This document shows, in pieces, positions 1-8,271 of a stretch of 64,000 nucleotides of DNA. The DNA is from Aurantibrevibacter sp041749595. Lineage in GTDB: Bacteria; Bacteroidota; Bacteroidia; Flavobacteriales; Flavobacteriaceae. The stretch covers positions 1-64,000 of the forward strand of contig JBGTBA010000066.1 in NCBI GenBank assembly GCA_041749595.1, written 5' to 3'. The notes beneath the pieces were generated by a model. The model saw nothing but the letters and a program-made list of their open reading frames with translations. It was not told the origin of the DNA and did no database searches. Positions within the stretch are counted from its first letter, which is position 1; each line of letters starts with the position of its first letter. The position numbers and the translations under genes are program-made.

Positions 1-212
1 CTGTTGATCCTATTGTTAAAGGCCTGGTAGCTTCCCAGATCGGGAAACCAATCCAGTAGGTGCTCCATTGCGAATTGATGTATCTTGTTCATTTTAAAAA
101 TACCCTGATGGTGCATCACGAACAGGTATATGGTTATGATCTCCTGGTCCGTGAGTCTGGGTTCTTTGTTATTGCTGAACCGTTCACATCCATACTGTAT
201 TCCTTCTTCGAA
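1..212 (-). pseudogene. Transposase gene, 3' side of insertion (partial)
   Basis: On the minus strand this stretch reads as an open frame containing EEGIQYGCERF, LTDQEIITIYLF and LLDWFPDLGSYQAFNN, the N-terminal part of a DDE-type transposase. The frame is cut at position 212 by the ISAs1 element, and its C-terminal part lies beyond the window start. Joining it to 1448-1523 and counting one copy of the 10-bp duplication restores a continuous frame (KFEEGIQ), so the gene was intact before the insertion. The family is DDE_Tnp_1-like (IS4/IS982 type group); I cannot place it more exactly. Without its missing half the catalytic residues cannot be checked. Confidence 0.75.
203..212. repeat. Target-site duplication, left copy
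   Basis: CTTCTTCGAA directly flanks the left end of the ISAs1 element and is repeated exactly at 1448-1457. A length of 10 bp fits the 8-10 bp duplications known for the ISAs1 family. Confidence 0.9.
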
Positions 213-1447
213 CAGGGCAAACGCACACTTTTTTTTATAAAAAGGCCATAAAAGTTACTGATTTTTAGTTGTTTAAGTTGATTATAATTTGTATATTATA
301 CTGATAATCTATATTAACAGTATGAACAACAACAGTGAACTAATGAGCATTTTTGGAAGCGTAGAAGACCCCAGAAGCCATATAAACCAATTACACGACT
401 TAGAGGACATCCTTCTTATTGGGATAATTTCGGTAATCTGTGGGGCAGAAACGTGGAAGCAAATGGTTGAGTTTGCCTATTCAAAAGAAGGATTTCTCAG
501 GAAATTTTTGAAGCTAAAAAATGGCATACCTTCCCAAGACACTATAAGCAGGGTGTTTTCGTCTGTAGATAGCGGACAATTTGAAAGTTGCTTTGTCCAA
601 TGGGTAAATTCTATTTCAGCAATTACCAAAGGACAGGTTATTGCAATTGACGGCAAAACATTACGTGGTGCAAAATCAAAAGGAACAAAATCACCTGTCC
701 ATATGGTAAGTGCTTGGGCAAATCAGAGCAACTTGGTTCTGGGACAAGTAAGGGTCAATGAAAAATCGAATGAAATTACGGCTATCCCTGAGTTGTTGGA
801 TAGATTAATGGTCCAAGGGAATATCATTACCATAGATGCTATGGGGACACAGACTGACATCGCTGAAAAAATCATTGAGAACAAAGCCGATTATATCTTG
901 GCGGTGAAAGAAAACCAAAAACAGCTTTTGGAAGAAATTATAGATGAGTTTAAATTTTCCAAAGACATAGAAGTTGATACCCATATCGACATAGGGCACG
1001 GAAGAATCGAGACAAGAAAGTGCAGTGCCGTATCAAACCTTTTATTTGTCGGGAATAAAGACAATAAATGGGCAAATCTCAAACAAGTGGTTAAAATTGA
1101 AAGCGTCAGGGAATTTAAAAACAGCGACAAACCTACTGAAAAAGCAACCCGATATTATATTTCAAGTTTAGAGAACAATGCAACTCAATATCAAAAGAAC
1201 ATCCGCTCCCATTGGGGCGTTGAGAACAAACTCCATTGGACATTGGATGTTGCATTTTCAGAAGATGCCTCAAGAAAAAGAAACAAAAACGCAGCCCAAA
1301 ACTATTCTGTCCTTTTGAAAATAGCGCTCAACCTTTTAAAAAACGAGAAAACAGAAAAACAAGGAATTGCGGGCAAAAGACTCAAAGCAGCGTGGAATGA
1401 AAAATATTTGTTGAAAGTTTTAAGCGTAAAAGTGTGAGTTTGCCCTG
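213..1447 (+). mobile_element. ISAs1-family insertion sequence, complete
   Basis: This 1235-bp element carries 20-bp terminal inverted repeats, CAGGGCAAACGCACACTTTT at 213-232 and the complement of CAGGGCAAACTCACACTTTT at 1428-1447, with one mismatch. It is bounded by a 10-bp direct repeat. It has one transposase gene on the plus strand whose stop codon lies inside the right inverted repeat. Both ends, the gene and the duplication are intact, so the element looks recent and possibly still mobile. It sits antisense inside another transposase gene. Confidence 0.93.
322..1437 (+). CDS. ISAs1-family transposase
   Basis: This gene encodes a DDE transposase of 371 residues, normal for the ISAs1/H-repeat family. 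The N-terminal DDE_Tnp_1-associated domain begins SIFGSVEDPRSHINQLHDLE. The catalytic core shows AIDGKTLRGAKSKG (first Asp), a second Asp in ITIDAMGTQTDIA followed by YILAVKENQK, and the C-terminal SHWGVENKLHWTLDVAFSED that holds the catalytic Glu. The frame is open up to 289, but MNNNSELMSIFG at 322 matches the family N-terminus better. No frameshift or stop is seen, so the enzyme should be functional. Confidence 0.95.
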   Translation: MNNNSELMSIFGSVEDPRSHINQLHDLEDILLIGIISVICGAETWKQMVEFAYSKEGFLRKFLKLKNGIPSQDTISRVFSSVDSGQFESCFVQWVNSISAITKGQVIAIDGKTLRGAKSKGTKSPVHMVSAWANQSNLVLGQVRVNEKSNEITAIPELLDRLMVQGNIITIDAMGTQTDIAEKIIENKADYILAVKENQKQLLEEIIDEFKFSKDIEVDTHIDIGHGRIETRKCSAVSNLLFVGNKDNKWANLKQVVKIESVREFKNSDKPTEKATRYYISSLENNATQYQKNIRSHWGVENKLHWTLDVAFSEDASRKRNKNAAQNYSVLLKIALNLLKNEKTEKQGIAGKRLKAAWNEKYLLKVLSVKV

Positions 1448-1457
1448 CTTCTTCGAA
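1448..1457. repeat. Target-site duplication, right copy
   Basis: CTTCTTCGAA immediately follows the right end of the ISAs1 element and is identical to 203-212. Confidence 0.9.
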
Positions 1458-1523
1458 CTTTTCACAGACATAATAATATATTTTCACTAACTTGTCGTCC
1501 TTGTTATTGGTTTTTGTATTCAA
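1448..1523 (-). pseudogene. Transposase gene, 5' side of insertion
   Basis: Reading from a possible TTG start at 1523, the minus strand gives LNTKTNNKDDKLVKIYYYVC, then EKFEE, and runs into the ISAs1 element at 1447. It is the N-terminus of the gene whose remainder is at 1-212. The open frame continues upstream to 1667 without a convincing start, so the exact start is uncertain. The interruption makes the gene non-functional. Confidence 0.65.
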
Positions 1524-1925
1524 AATAATCTTGTTGAAATTGACTATTAAGATACTGAAAATCAATAACTTAAACAAGTTTAAGACGTTGTTTTTCAACT
1601 GATTAAGCTTGTTTTTTTTTATTATTATCAACCCTTGATTCACATTAGTAAGCAAAGTTAAAAACAAAACAAATTATAAAAGCGCACTGCTTGCACGGCA
1701 CAAAATAGAGCTTTGTATAGTTGATGCCAAAATGGATATCACCGCCAGCACCAAAATTCTATGGTCTTTTTTATTTTTACATTGGCCGTAAAAAACAGGG
1801 GGCATGTTTTTAAGATGAAACGAATAGGTTGGCGTGATTTTTGATAAGTATAAACGGATCTCTTTACCTTGATTTTCAAAGCCACTCGGTACATGGTAAA
1901 GTGCTAAAACCAACAATTCGGCATA
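1524..1925. other. Gene-free AT-rich flank
   Basis: This stretch of about 400 bp between the disrupted transposase and the small ORF at 1926 probably contains the right end of the outer insertion sequence. I could not define an inverted repeat because its partner lies outside the window. A minus-strand open frame of 137 codons covers 1674-2087, but its composition is unconvincing. Confidence 0.4.
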
Positions 1926-2168
1926 ATGTTCAAATCCAGGTTCGGTATATTTAATAAAAATTCGGAACAACGTTCTTTGAGCGATATGGATCCCGTATTC
2001 CAAAAAGCCATATCCCAACTGCCCAAAGAAACACAAATTGATTATTGCCAAAGGCTGATCAATAGGGCTAAATTTGATTTGGGACATACGGAATGCAAAA
2101 AAAGCACTTCGGAATTACAGGCATTGATAAAGGCAACGGAACGGGAGCTTGATAAGATTGTCTATTGA
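1926..2168 (+). CDS. Small hypothetical protein
   Basis: This ORF encodes 80 residues, rich in charged and polar residues, starting MFKSRFGIFNKNSEQ and ending ATERELDKIVY. It has no signal peptide or membrane segment and looks mainly helical. An in-frame stop lies 18 nt upstream of the ATG, so the start is well bounded. A minus-strand open frame overlaps it, but this strand has the more protein-like composition. It sits between the insertion-sequence region and the convergent ypdA-like gene. I do not recognise the family and assign no function. Confidence 0.45.
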   Translation: MFKSRFGIFNKNSEQRSLSDMDPVFQKAISQLPKETQIDYCQRLINRAKFDLGHTECKKSTSELQALIKATERELDKIVY

Positions 2169-2192
2169 TGTGCGGCACCTGGGCAAGGATTC

Positions 2193-3161
2193 TCAATTTT
2201 CCTCCCCCAAAATGGCCTTGATAATCATTTTGGCATGTACTCTGGAATTCTCAATAAACCATTTATGGGTTTCCATGCCCCCGCAAATAACCCCGGCCAA
2301 ATAAATTCCAGATACGTTCGTTTCCATGGTCAGGGCATCGTATTGCGGAATCCTTTTTCCATCTTCGGACAAATGGATCCCTAGCCTTTCCAGAAATTCA
2401 AAATTGGGTTTGTAGCCCGTTAAGGCCAACACAAAATCATTCTTTAAGGAAATAATGCCCTCTGGGGTATCCAAAATAATTTGGCATTCTTTAATTTCCT
2501 TTACGGTGGTATTGTAGTAGGCTTTTATACTGCCTTCCCCTATCCGGTTGATGATATCCGGACGCACCCAATATTTTACCCTTTGGCCCACTTCCGGTCC
2601 GCGGATGATCAATGAGACATCCGCACCTTTCCGCCAACATTCCAGTGCGGCATCAATGGCCGAATTGCTGGCCCCGACCACGGCCAATTTTTGACGGGAG
2701 TAGAAGTGCGGATCATTGTAATAGTGGGAAACCTTGGGAAGCCCTTCTCCGGGTACGTTCAACAAATTTGGGATGTCGTAGAATCCAGTTGCTATGATAA
2801 CATTTAAGGAGGTATAGGTATTTTTAGTTGTAATGATGGTAAAGCCATCTTTTTTTTTAGCGATGTCCTCCACGCTCTCAAACAGATGTATGTTGAGGTG
2901 GTTGCCTGTGGCGATCCTTCGGTAATATTCTAGGGCCTCACTGCGTTTGGGTTTCGCTTCTTTGCTTATAAAAGGGATTCCATCTATTTCCAATCTTTCG
3001 GAAGAAGAGAAAAACTGCATGTTCACCGGATAGTTGAACAGCGAGTTGACAATTGGACCCTTTTCAAGGATTAAGTATGTCAATCCTTTCTTTTTAGCTT
3101 CCAGACCACATGCAATACCAATGGGACCTCCACCAACAATGACAATATCAAATAATTCCAT
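2193..3161 (-). CDS. YpdA-family FAD/NADPH disulfide oxidoreductase
   Basis: This 322-residue flavoprotein belongs to the YpdA family (putative bacillithiol disulfide reductase, Bdr). An N-terminal FAD-binding Rossmann motif, IVGGGPIGIACG, lies at residues 8-19. A second dinucleotide motif, VVGASNSAIDAALE, lies near residue 165. The C-terminal FAD motif MYLAGV-like ends the fold (SGIYLAGVICGG). Family knowledge suggests reduction of low-molecular-weight thiol disulfides with NADPH. The ATG overlaps the stop codon of rpe by one base (TAATG), so the two are co-transcribed and translationally coupled. No CxxC redox pair is seen, in line with YpdA and unlike thioredoxin reductase. Confidence 0.85.
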   Translation of the reverse strand: MELFDIVIVGGGPIGIACGLEAKKKGLTYLILEKGPIVNSLFNYPVNMQFFSSSERLEIDGIPFISKEAKPKRSEALEYYRRIATGNHLNIHLFESVEDIAKKKDGFTIITTKNTYTSLNVIIATGFYDIPNLLNVPGEGLPKVSHYYNDPHFYSRQKLAVVGASNSAIDAALECWRKGADVSLIIRGPEVGQRVKYWVRPDIINRIGEGSIKAYYNTTVKEIKECQIILDTPEGIISLKNDFVLALTGYKPNFEFLERLGIHLSEDGKRIPQYDALTMETNVSGIYLAGVICGGMETHKWFIENSRVHAKMIIKAILGEEN

Positions 3162-3820
3162 TATTTTGTAATTTCTTTCAATGCGGCAATGGTTTTCAAA
3201 GGGTCGGCACTTTTAAATATAAGGCTACCGGCAACCAACACATCGGCTCCTGCATCGACCAATACTTTTGCATTTGATTTGGTAACACCGCCATCAACCT
3301 CTATCAAAGTTTTGCATTTTCGCTTACGTATCATGGCCTTTAAGGCTTTCACTTTGTCATAAGTATGCTCAATAAATGACTGCCCCCCGAATCCCGGGTT
3401 GACACTCATGATCAATACTAAATCAATGTCTTGAAGGGTATCTTCCAAAAGGAATATATTGGTATGCGGATTTAGTGCAACACCGGCTTTCATTCCGGCT
3501 GCCTTTATGGCCTGTAATGTTCGGTGTAAATGCGTACAGGCCTCATAGTGTACGGTTAAAATTGCAGCCCCTAAGTCAGCAAAAGCAGTAATATAGCGAT
3601 CGGGATCCACGATCATTAAATGTACGTCCAAAGGTTTTGTGGCGTATTTACCTATGGCCCTTAAAACGGGCATGCCGTACGAGATATTAGGAACAAAAAC
3701 ACCGTCCATGATATCGATATGGTGCCAGTCGGCCTCGCTTTGGTTCACCATTTCAACATCACGTTGTAAGTTCCCAAAGTCTGCGGCCAATAAGGAAGGT
3801 GCTATTTTGGTTTTGTTCAT
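3161..3820 (-). CDS. rpe: Ribulose-phosphate 3-epimerase
   Basis: Rpe interconverts ribulose 5-phosphate and xylulose 5-phosphate in the pentose phosphate pathway. At 219 residues it has the usual length and is a single TIM barrel. Visible family motifs are IAPSLLAADFGNL at the N-terminus, WHHIDIMDGVFVPN (metal ligands), LDVHLMI, MSVNPGFGGQSF and the phosphate loop VDGGV...ADVLVAGSLIF. It is first in an operon with the downstream ypdA-like gene. A TAGTTTTG box at 3844-3851, 23 nt upstream of the start, is a likely promoter element. Confidence 0.96.
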   Translation of the reverse strand: MNKTKIAPSLLAADFGNLQRDVEMVNQSEADWHHIDIMDGVFVPNISYGMPVLRAIGKYATKPLDVHLMIVDPDRYITAFADLGAAILTVHYEACTHLHRTLQAIKAAGMKAGVALNPHTNIFLLEDTLQDIDLVLIMSVNPGFGGQSFIEHTYDKVKALKAMIRKRKCKTLIEVDGGVTKSNAKVLVDAGADVLVAGSLIFKSADPLKTIAALKEITK

Positions 3821-3843
3821 TTTGATGTAACTGAAGGTTTTTA

Positions 3844-3851
3844 CAAAACTA
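3844..3851 (-). promoter_or_regulatory. Putative -7 box of rpe
   Basis: On the minus strand the sequence is TAGTTTTG, matching the Bacteroidota consensus TAnnTTTG. It ends 24 nt before the rpe start codon. No clear -33 element was seen. Confidence 0.4.
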
Positions 3852-3971
3852 GGAAATCGAGATGGTTTATAATGGTTTTAGGACAACTAAAGCAGGCCAA
3901 TTGATAGGGAATAACCAAAGGCGCAATAATAATATAAACGGCATTTTTTCCCTTCTCGCTGCCCTAATAGT

Positions 3972-6626
3972 TTATTTAAGTCCCTTATTTTTGTTGTACA
4001 CCTCATGCTTCGCATCGCCCCCTGATTGCAAATAGGCAAAAAGATCAAGGATTTCCTGTTCGTTTAGTCGGTTAAGCATTCCCGGGGGCATTGGCGATAT
4101 GGGTGAAAGCTCCCGCTTTGTAATGTTGCTTTTGGCCAATTTAACAGTATAACTTTCGTTGAACGGATTGGGCATCAAAGTAATTGAATCGCCTTCTTCG
4201 GATAAAACACGGCCTGCTATCTTTTTGCCATCGGTACCATGAAAAAGGGTAAAGGCGTATTGGTCCGAAATTTCGTCGTTCGGGCTATATATGGCAAACA
4301 AAAGGTCATAACTGCCAAACTTGGTATGTGCCTGGGTAAGATCCGGGCCCATGGCCCCGCCCTCGCCACGCATTCTGTGGCACAAGATGCACATTGCCGC
4401 TTTAAAGGCACGTTCGCCGTCTGCCAAGGTGCCCTTGTATTTGTCCATGCCACCGTCCCAAAGAATATTTCCCATATCATCCCCACTATAATTTTTACCG
4501 GGACCAATGGGTTGCGGTAAATCTGCCAATGAGGTTGAGGGGGCGTATACGCCGGATAGTTCTTCAAAATAGGCTTTTTCATTGTCCGGGACATGGCTTA
4601 TGGCCTTTAGCCTTATGTTTTCCATCCCTGCCTTAAAGCTCATACCTCCCTTGGCCCCAAGCACATCATAAAACCAAAGGAAATATTTTTCACGTAATGG
4701 CTTTGTCCAGCCTTCATTGGCATGGCTCAATAGTACTCCGTAAAAGATAGCCTCGCTGGGAGGCATTTTGGCCAAAATATCCCGTATAATAGGGCCATAT
4801 TGCTCGCTTCTTTGGGTAACTTCTTCTGATAGCAATTGGTTTTCGCTTACCGTATTTGCTTTTGTATGCTTTTCCAAAAGGGCGACCAATATTTTGGTGG
4901 TACCCTCTACTTTCAAAAACTGCATCAATTGTGCAAGCTCTCTGTTCAGACTAAGTTGATCACCGGGAAAATAGGGTTTAAGCTGCTTAATGGTGGTATT
5001 CCTTTCTAAGTTGGATGGTGGGCCCATACGAATGAAAACCAGTTCATAGCTTCGCAAAAGATCCATGCGCTGGTTATCTGTAAGTACTTTCCAATCGAGT
5101 GCATTGAGTTTCTTCAATATTTTTGGTTGAAGTGAATTACTTCCCTGATGGGCCAATGCAATTGAAGCCTGAATGATCTTATCTGGCCGTGTTTCCTTGG
5201 TAAATAGATCAAACCAGTTTTCAATAGGTTGGTGTTCCAATGAGACACGTGCGGCATAACGGATAAATCGATCCCCATGGTCTAGATTTTCAAAAGCCAA
5301 TGGTATGGCTTCCTCCGCTATCGTGCTTTGATATTTTTCAATATCATGTCGTAATTTCCTTAAATTTTCGGCATCGGCATCCACTACTTTATCAGCTGAT
5401 TGGGATGCTTTGCCTACATAACGAAGGCGATATAGGTGTGAGTCGAGTCCGCGACCCCCTGTGGTAAAATATAGGTGCCCGTCGGTTCCTGCTATCATAT
5501 CGGTAAGGGGTAGGGGCACGCCGGATAAAAATTCTTCCTTTTCAGCCAAATAGCTGCTGCCGTTTGGTTTTAGGTTTACGTAATACAAGGTGCCAAAACT
5601 CCAGTCCATTGCAAAAAGACCATTTTTATATTTTACAGGAAAATCAAGGTTGGCCCCGGAGAGCACGGCAGTCGGCGAACCTTGTGCCATGTTTTGTACG
5701 GCGGGCAGGTTATCTGGGTAGTAGGCCGGCCATTTTCCCGATCCTGTGCGCCAACCATATTCACTACCACTGGTGACGTGACAGATGCGGGTTGGCCGGT
5801 ACCAAGGCATACCGATATCCCATTCCATGTCCGAATCATAAGCGAACAACTCGCCGTCCTGATTAAATGCCATATCGAAAGGATTTCTATACCCGGCCGA
5901 TATGAGTTCCCAGTTTGTTCCTTCGGGGCCAAATTTGGCTATCCATCCACCCGGTGCCTTTATATTGTTGGCGTGTCCCCGCGCATCCAAATAAGGGGTG
6001 AACAAATTATCTTCCCCCCAGTTAATGGGCAATCGACTTTTCTTCAATACCTGTTCGGGAATCAAAGTATGGTTGCCGGCAATAAAATAAATTTCTCTCC
6101 CGTCCGGACTTAGGACAAAACTATGTGGCCCATGCTCTCCTTCGCCATTGAGTTTTAACAGCATCTCTATCTTATCCAACCCGCCGTCGTTGTCCGTGTC
6201 GGTAAGTCGGTATATGCCGCTGCCATTTTCTTGCTCATCGGGGACATCATCATCCCATTGTTTGTTCACGGCAACATACAGACTATTAAAAGCCCAAAGA
6301 AGACCGTGTGCTTCCCCGATTTCCAGGTCAAGGGGTTTTATGTCTTTTGCTTTTAATACAGCACCCACTTCGGGTGATTTTATTTGATAGATCTTTCCTC
6401 GTTGGTCACAGGCATATATTGTATTCTTTGGTCCTTGGGCCAATGCCACCCATGAACCCTGTCCGTTTTCGCTGGGATGGTACAGATCATCCAGTATAAA
6501 ATCACTGGGTAAGTTAAATGCAATTTCCTTTTCTTCCCCTGTTGGCAATGCGGGGACATCCTTCTTACAGGAAAAGCTAAGGCTTCCAAGGGCAATCACA
6601 AAAGTAAATATGGTGGCTTTTTTCAT
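3972..6626 (-). CDS. PVC-type heme c lipoprotein with beta-propeller
   Basis: This is an 884-residue exported protein. The N-terminus carries a lipoprotein signal ending in SLSFSCKK, with Cys near residue 20. Residues of about 35-400 look like a six-bladed propeller of the membrane-bound dehydrogenase/DUF7133 kind (GEHGPHSFVLSPDGREIYF, YRNPFDMAFNQDGELFAYD). A HEAT-like helical part follows (about 410-640). The C-terminus is a cytochrome c domain with CILCH near residue 744 and a later Met-containing segment (PPGMLNRLNEQEILDLFAYL). Related proteins are linked to periplasmic sugar or alcohol oxidation, but the substrate here is unknown. It stands alone, with no partner dehydrogenase nearby. Confidence 0.85.
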   Translation of the reverse strand: MKKATIFTFVIALGSLSFSCKKDVPALPTGEEKEIAFNLPSDFILDDLYHPSENGQGSWVALAQGPKNTIYACDQRGKIYQIKSPEVGAVLKAKDIKPLDLEIGEAHGLLWAFNSLYVAVNKQWDDDVPDEQENGSGIYRLTDTDNDGGLDKIEMLLKLNGEGEHGPHSFVLSPDGREIYFIAGNHTLIPEQVLKKSRLPINWGEDNLFTPYLDARGHANNIKAPGGWIAKFGPEGTNWELISAGYRNPFDMAFNQDGELFAYDSDMEWDIGMPWYRPTRICHVTSGSEYGWRTGSGKWPAYYPDNLPAVQNMAQGSPTAVLSGANLDFPVKYKNGLFAMDWSFGTLYYVNLKPNGSSYLAEKEEFLSGVPLPLTDMIAGTDGHLYFTTGGRGLDSHLYRLRYVGKASQSADKVVDADAENLRKLRHDIEKYQSTIAEEAIPLAFENLDHGDRFIRYAARVSLEHQPIENWFDLFTKETRPDKIIQASIALAHQGSNSLQPKILKKLNALDWKVLTDNQRMDLLRSYELVFIRMGPPSNLERNTTIKQLKPYFPGDQLSLNRELAQLMQFLKVEGTTKILVALLEKHTKANTVSENQLLSEEVTQRSEQYGPIIRDILAKMPPSEAIFYGVLLSHANEGWTKPLREKYFLWFYDVLGAKGGMSFKAGMENIRLKAISHVPDNEKAYFEELSGVYAPSTSLADLPQPIGPGKNYSGDDMGNILWDGGMDKYKGTLADGERAFKAAMCILCHRMRGEGGAMGPDLTQAHTKFGSYDLLFAIYSPNDEISDQYAFTLFHGTDGKKIAGRVLSEEGDSITLMPNPFNESYTVKLAKSNITKRELSPISPMPPGMLNRLNEQEILDLFAYLQSGGDAKHEVYNKNKGLK

Positions 6627-6760
6627 GTCGAAATAATTGTTCTTTTAAATATCAATAGGGCTTTTGGTGTAAAAAATAAATCTATCCCGATGGGTTTTTA
6701 CAGGGATCTACAGACTTTCATGAAAGGTAACGATAAATTTCTCTTAGGAAATGTTCTGTT

Positions 6761-7000
6761 TTAACTTTTTAGTGATTTAAGGTATACTTTTTCCGCTTTT
6801 TCCCTGGCCCATGGGGTTCTACGTAAGAAGTTGAGACTGGATTTGATGGAGGGATTGCTTTTAAAGCAGTTGATATTTATTCTTGTTGCCAATTCCTGCC
6901 AACCGTAGGTAGTTACCAAATGGTCTAAAATATGGGCAAGGGTAACGCCGTGGAGCGGATTGTTCGGTTGGTTTTCCCCAGCTGTGTTTTTAGTGTCCAT
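6761..7000 (-). CDS. VF530/DUF2132 family protein
   Basis: This small protein of 79 residues has the conserved VF530 core NPLHGVTLAHILDHLVTTYG and CFKSNPSIKSSLNFLRRTPW. Family members are small helical proteins proposed to bind DNA; the role is not established. I chose the ATG at 7000 because the MDTKN start gives the typical length; a longer reading from 7021 adds seven residues. It is monocistronic, downstream of the rpoD terminator on the same strand. Confidence 0.8.
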   Translation of the reverse strand: MDTKNTAGENQPNNPLHGVTLAHILDHLVTTYGWQELATRININCFKSNPSIKSSLNFLRRTPWAREKAEKVYLKSLKS

Positions 7001-7069
7001 ACTTTTATGAAAAATAAACATTTTATTTTAATGATGACATGTTCCATGTAAATAAATGTCAGACTAGTA

Positions 7070-7101
7070 AATAAAAAAACTCCGGTAATCAGCCGGAGTT
7101 T
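7070..7101 (-). terminator. Rho-independent terminator after rpoD
   Basis: A 9-bp stem pairs AAACTCCGG (7077-7085) with CCGGAGTTT (7093-7101) around a 7-nt loop. On the minus strand it is followed by a T-rich run. Confidence 0.8.
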
Positions 7102-7233
7102 ATTCATCAATCAAAAAACGAACAGTCATGATAACTGTTGTTATCTTTCACAAAGTACAACTTTTGAACCAAACTTGCAATACAGTAGTTTTTAACCTAA
7201 AATTGTGTCCTCTGTGTTCTTCAGTAAATACAA

Positions 7234-8097
7234 TTAACCTAAATAGGTCTTTAATATTTTACTCCTGGAAGTATGCTTTAATCTACGGATTGCTTTTTCT
7301 TTAATCTGCCGAACCCGTTCTCTGGTAAGGTCAAAAGTCTCGCCAATCTCTTCTAAGGTCATGGAATGCTGACCTGCCAATCCGAAATATAGCCGAATTA
7401 CATCTGCTTCTCTGGGGGTTAAGGTTTCCAATGCTCTTTCGATTTCTGTACGTAAAGACTCATGCAATAATTCCCTGTCGGGGTTTGGAGATTCGCCACT
7501 TCGAAGTACGTCGTACAGGTTAGAATCTTCTCCGTCAATTAAAGGAGCATCCATGGATACGTGGCGGCCTGAATTTTTTAAGGATTGTTTTACGTCCTCA
7601 ACGGTCATATCCAATTCTTTGGCGATTTCTTCTGCTGAAGGCACACGCTCATGCGCTTGCTCTAAAAAGGCAAAAGTCTTGTTTATTTTATTGATGGAAC
7701 CGATTTTATTTAACGGGAGACGAACAATGCGGGATTGTTCGGCCAAAGCCTGTAATATGGATTGACGGATCCACCAAACGGCATAGGAAATGAATTTAAA
7801 ACCTCTTGTTTCATCAAAACGCTGTGCAGCTTTAATTAGTCCTAGGTTACCTTCATTAATTAAATCGGGTAATGTTAGGCCTTGGTTTTGGTATTGCTTT
7901 GCAACGGACACCACAAATCTAAGATTGGCTTTTGTCAATTTTTCAAGGGCAGCCTGGTCTCCGGCCTTTATGCGTTGTGCCAATTCCACCTCTTCATCGG
8001 CGGTAATGAGGTCCACTTTGCCAATTTCCTGTAAATATTTGTCCAGGGAAGCGGTTTCCCTATTGGTAACCTGTTTTGTTATTTTTAACTGTCTCAT
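7234..8097 (-). CDS. rpoD: RNA polymerase primary sigma factor RpoD/SigA
   Basis: This is the sigma-70 family housekeeping factor. At 287 residues it is much shorter than the E. coli protein and lacks region 1.1, as is usual in Bacteroidota. Region 1.2 lies near residues 15-48 (SLDKYLQEIGKVDLITADEE). Region 2 includes DLINEGNLGLIKAAQRFDE and the -10 binding part FKFISYAVWWIRQSI. Region 3 follows, and region 4 ends with the helix-turn-helix TLEEIGETFDLTRERVRQIK. It recognises the -33/-7 promoters described elsewhere in this list. It is flanked by terminators on both sides, so it is probably monocistronic. Confidence 0.96.
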   Translation of the reverse strand: MRQLKITKQVTNRETASLDKYLQEIGKVDLITADEEVELAQRIKAGDQAALEKLTKANLRFVVSVAKQYQNQGLTLPDLINEGNLGLIKAAQRFDETRGFKFISYAVWWIRQSILQALAEQSRIVRLPLNKIGSINKINKTFAFLEQAHERVPSAEEIAKELDMTVEDVKQSLKNSGRHVSMDAPLIDGEDSNLYDVLRSGESPNPDRELLHESLRTEIERALETLTPREADVIRLYFGLAGQHSMTLEEIGETFDLTRERVRQIKEKAIRRLKHTSRSKILKTYLG

Positions 8098-8116
8098 TTA
8101 AATTTTCCTTTCTAAA

Positions 8117-8133
8117 TTAGGTTCGCAACCTAA
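8117..8133 (-). promoter_or_regulatory. Hairpin in rpoD leader
   Basis: A perfect inverted repeat, TTAGGTT-CGC-AACCTAA, lies 20 nt upstream of the rpoD start codon. In RNA it would form a 7-bp hairpin just in front of the translation start region. A regulatory role is inference. Confidence 0.4.
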
Positions 8134-8213
8134 AGGATTGCAAATGGTTATACGTTGAAAAGATATGAATGTTACAAATAAGGTATTAATTTTTGATTTT
8201 TTAGATGAGATGT

Positions 8214-8247
8214 GTAAAAAAAGCCCCAATCGGTTTGGATTGGGGCT
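8214..8247 (-). terminator. Rho-independent terminator of pnp
   Basis: A 10-bp perfect stem pairs AGCCCCAATC (8222-8231) with GATTGGGGCT (8238-8247) around a 6-nt loop. On the minus strand it is followed by a run of Ts. It lies 25 nt past the pnp stop codon. Confidence 0.9.
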
Positions 8248-8271
8248 AATTATTTGTATGATCAAGGTAGA

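Noticed and set aside
213..1447. ISAs1 element as one end of a composite transposon
   Set aside because: No second copy is present in the window, and the element has its own complete target duplication.
1674..2087. Minus-strand open frame of 137 codons
   Set aside because: It overlaps the more protein-like 80-residue plus-strand frame, has no family resemblance and runs through insertion-sequence flank; composition looks accidental.
5682..6113. Plus-strand open frame of 143 codons
   Set aside because: It is antisense inside the cytochrome c lipoprotein gene, whose own frame is continuous and clearly recognisable.
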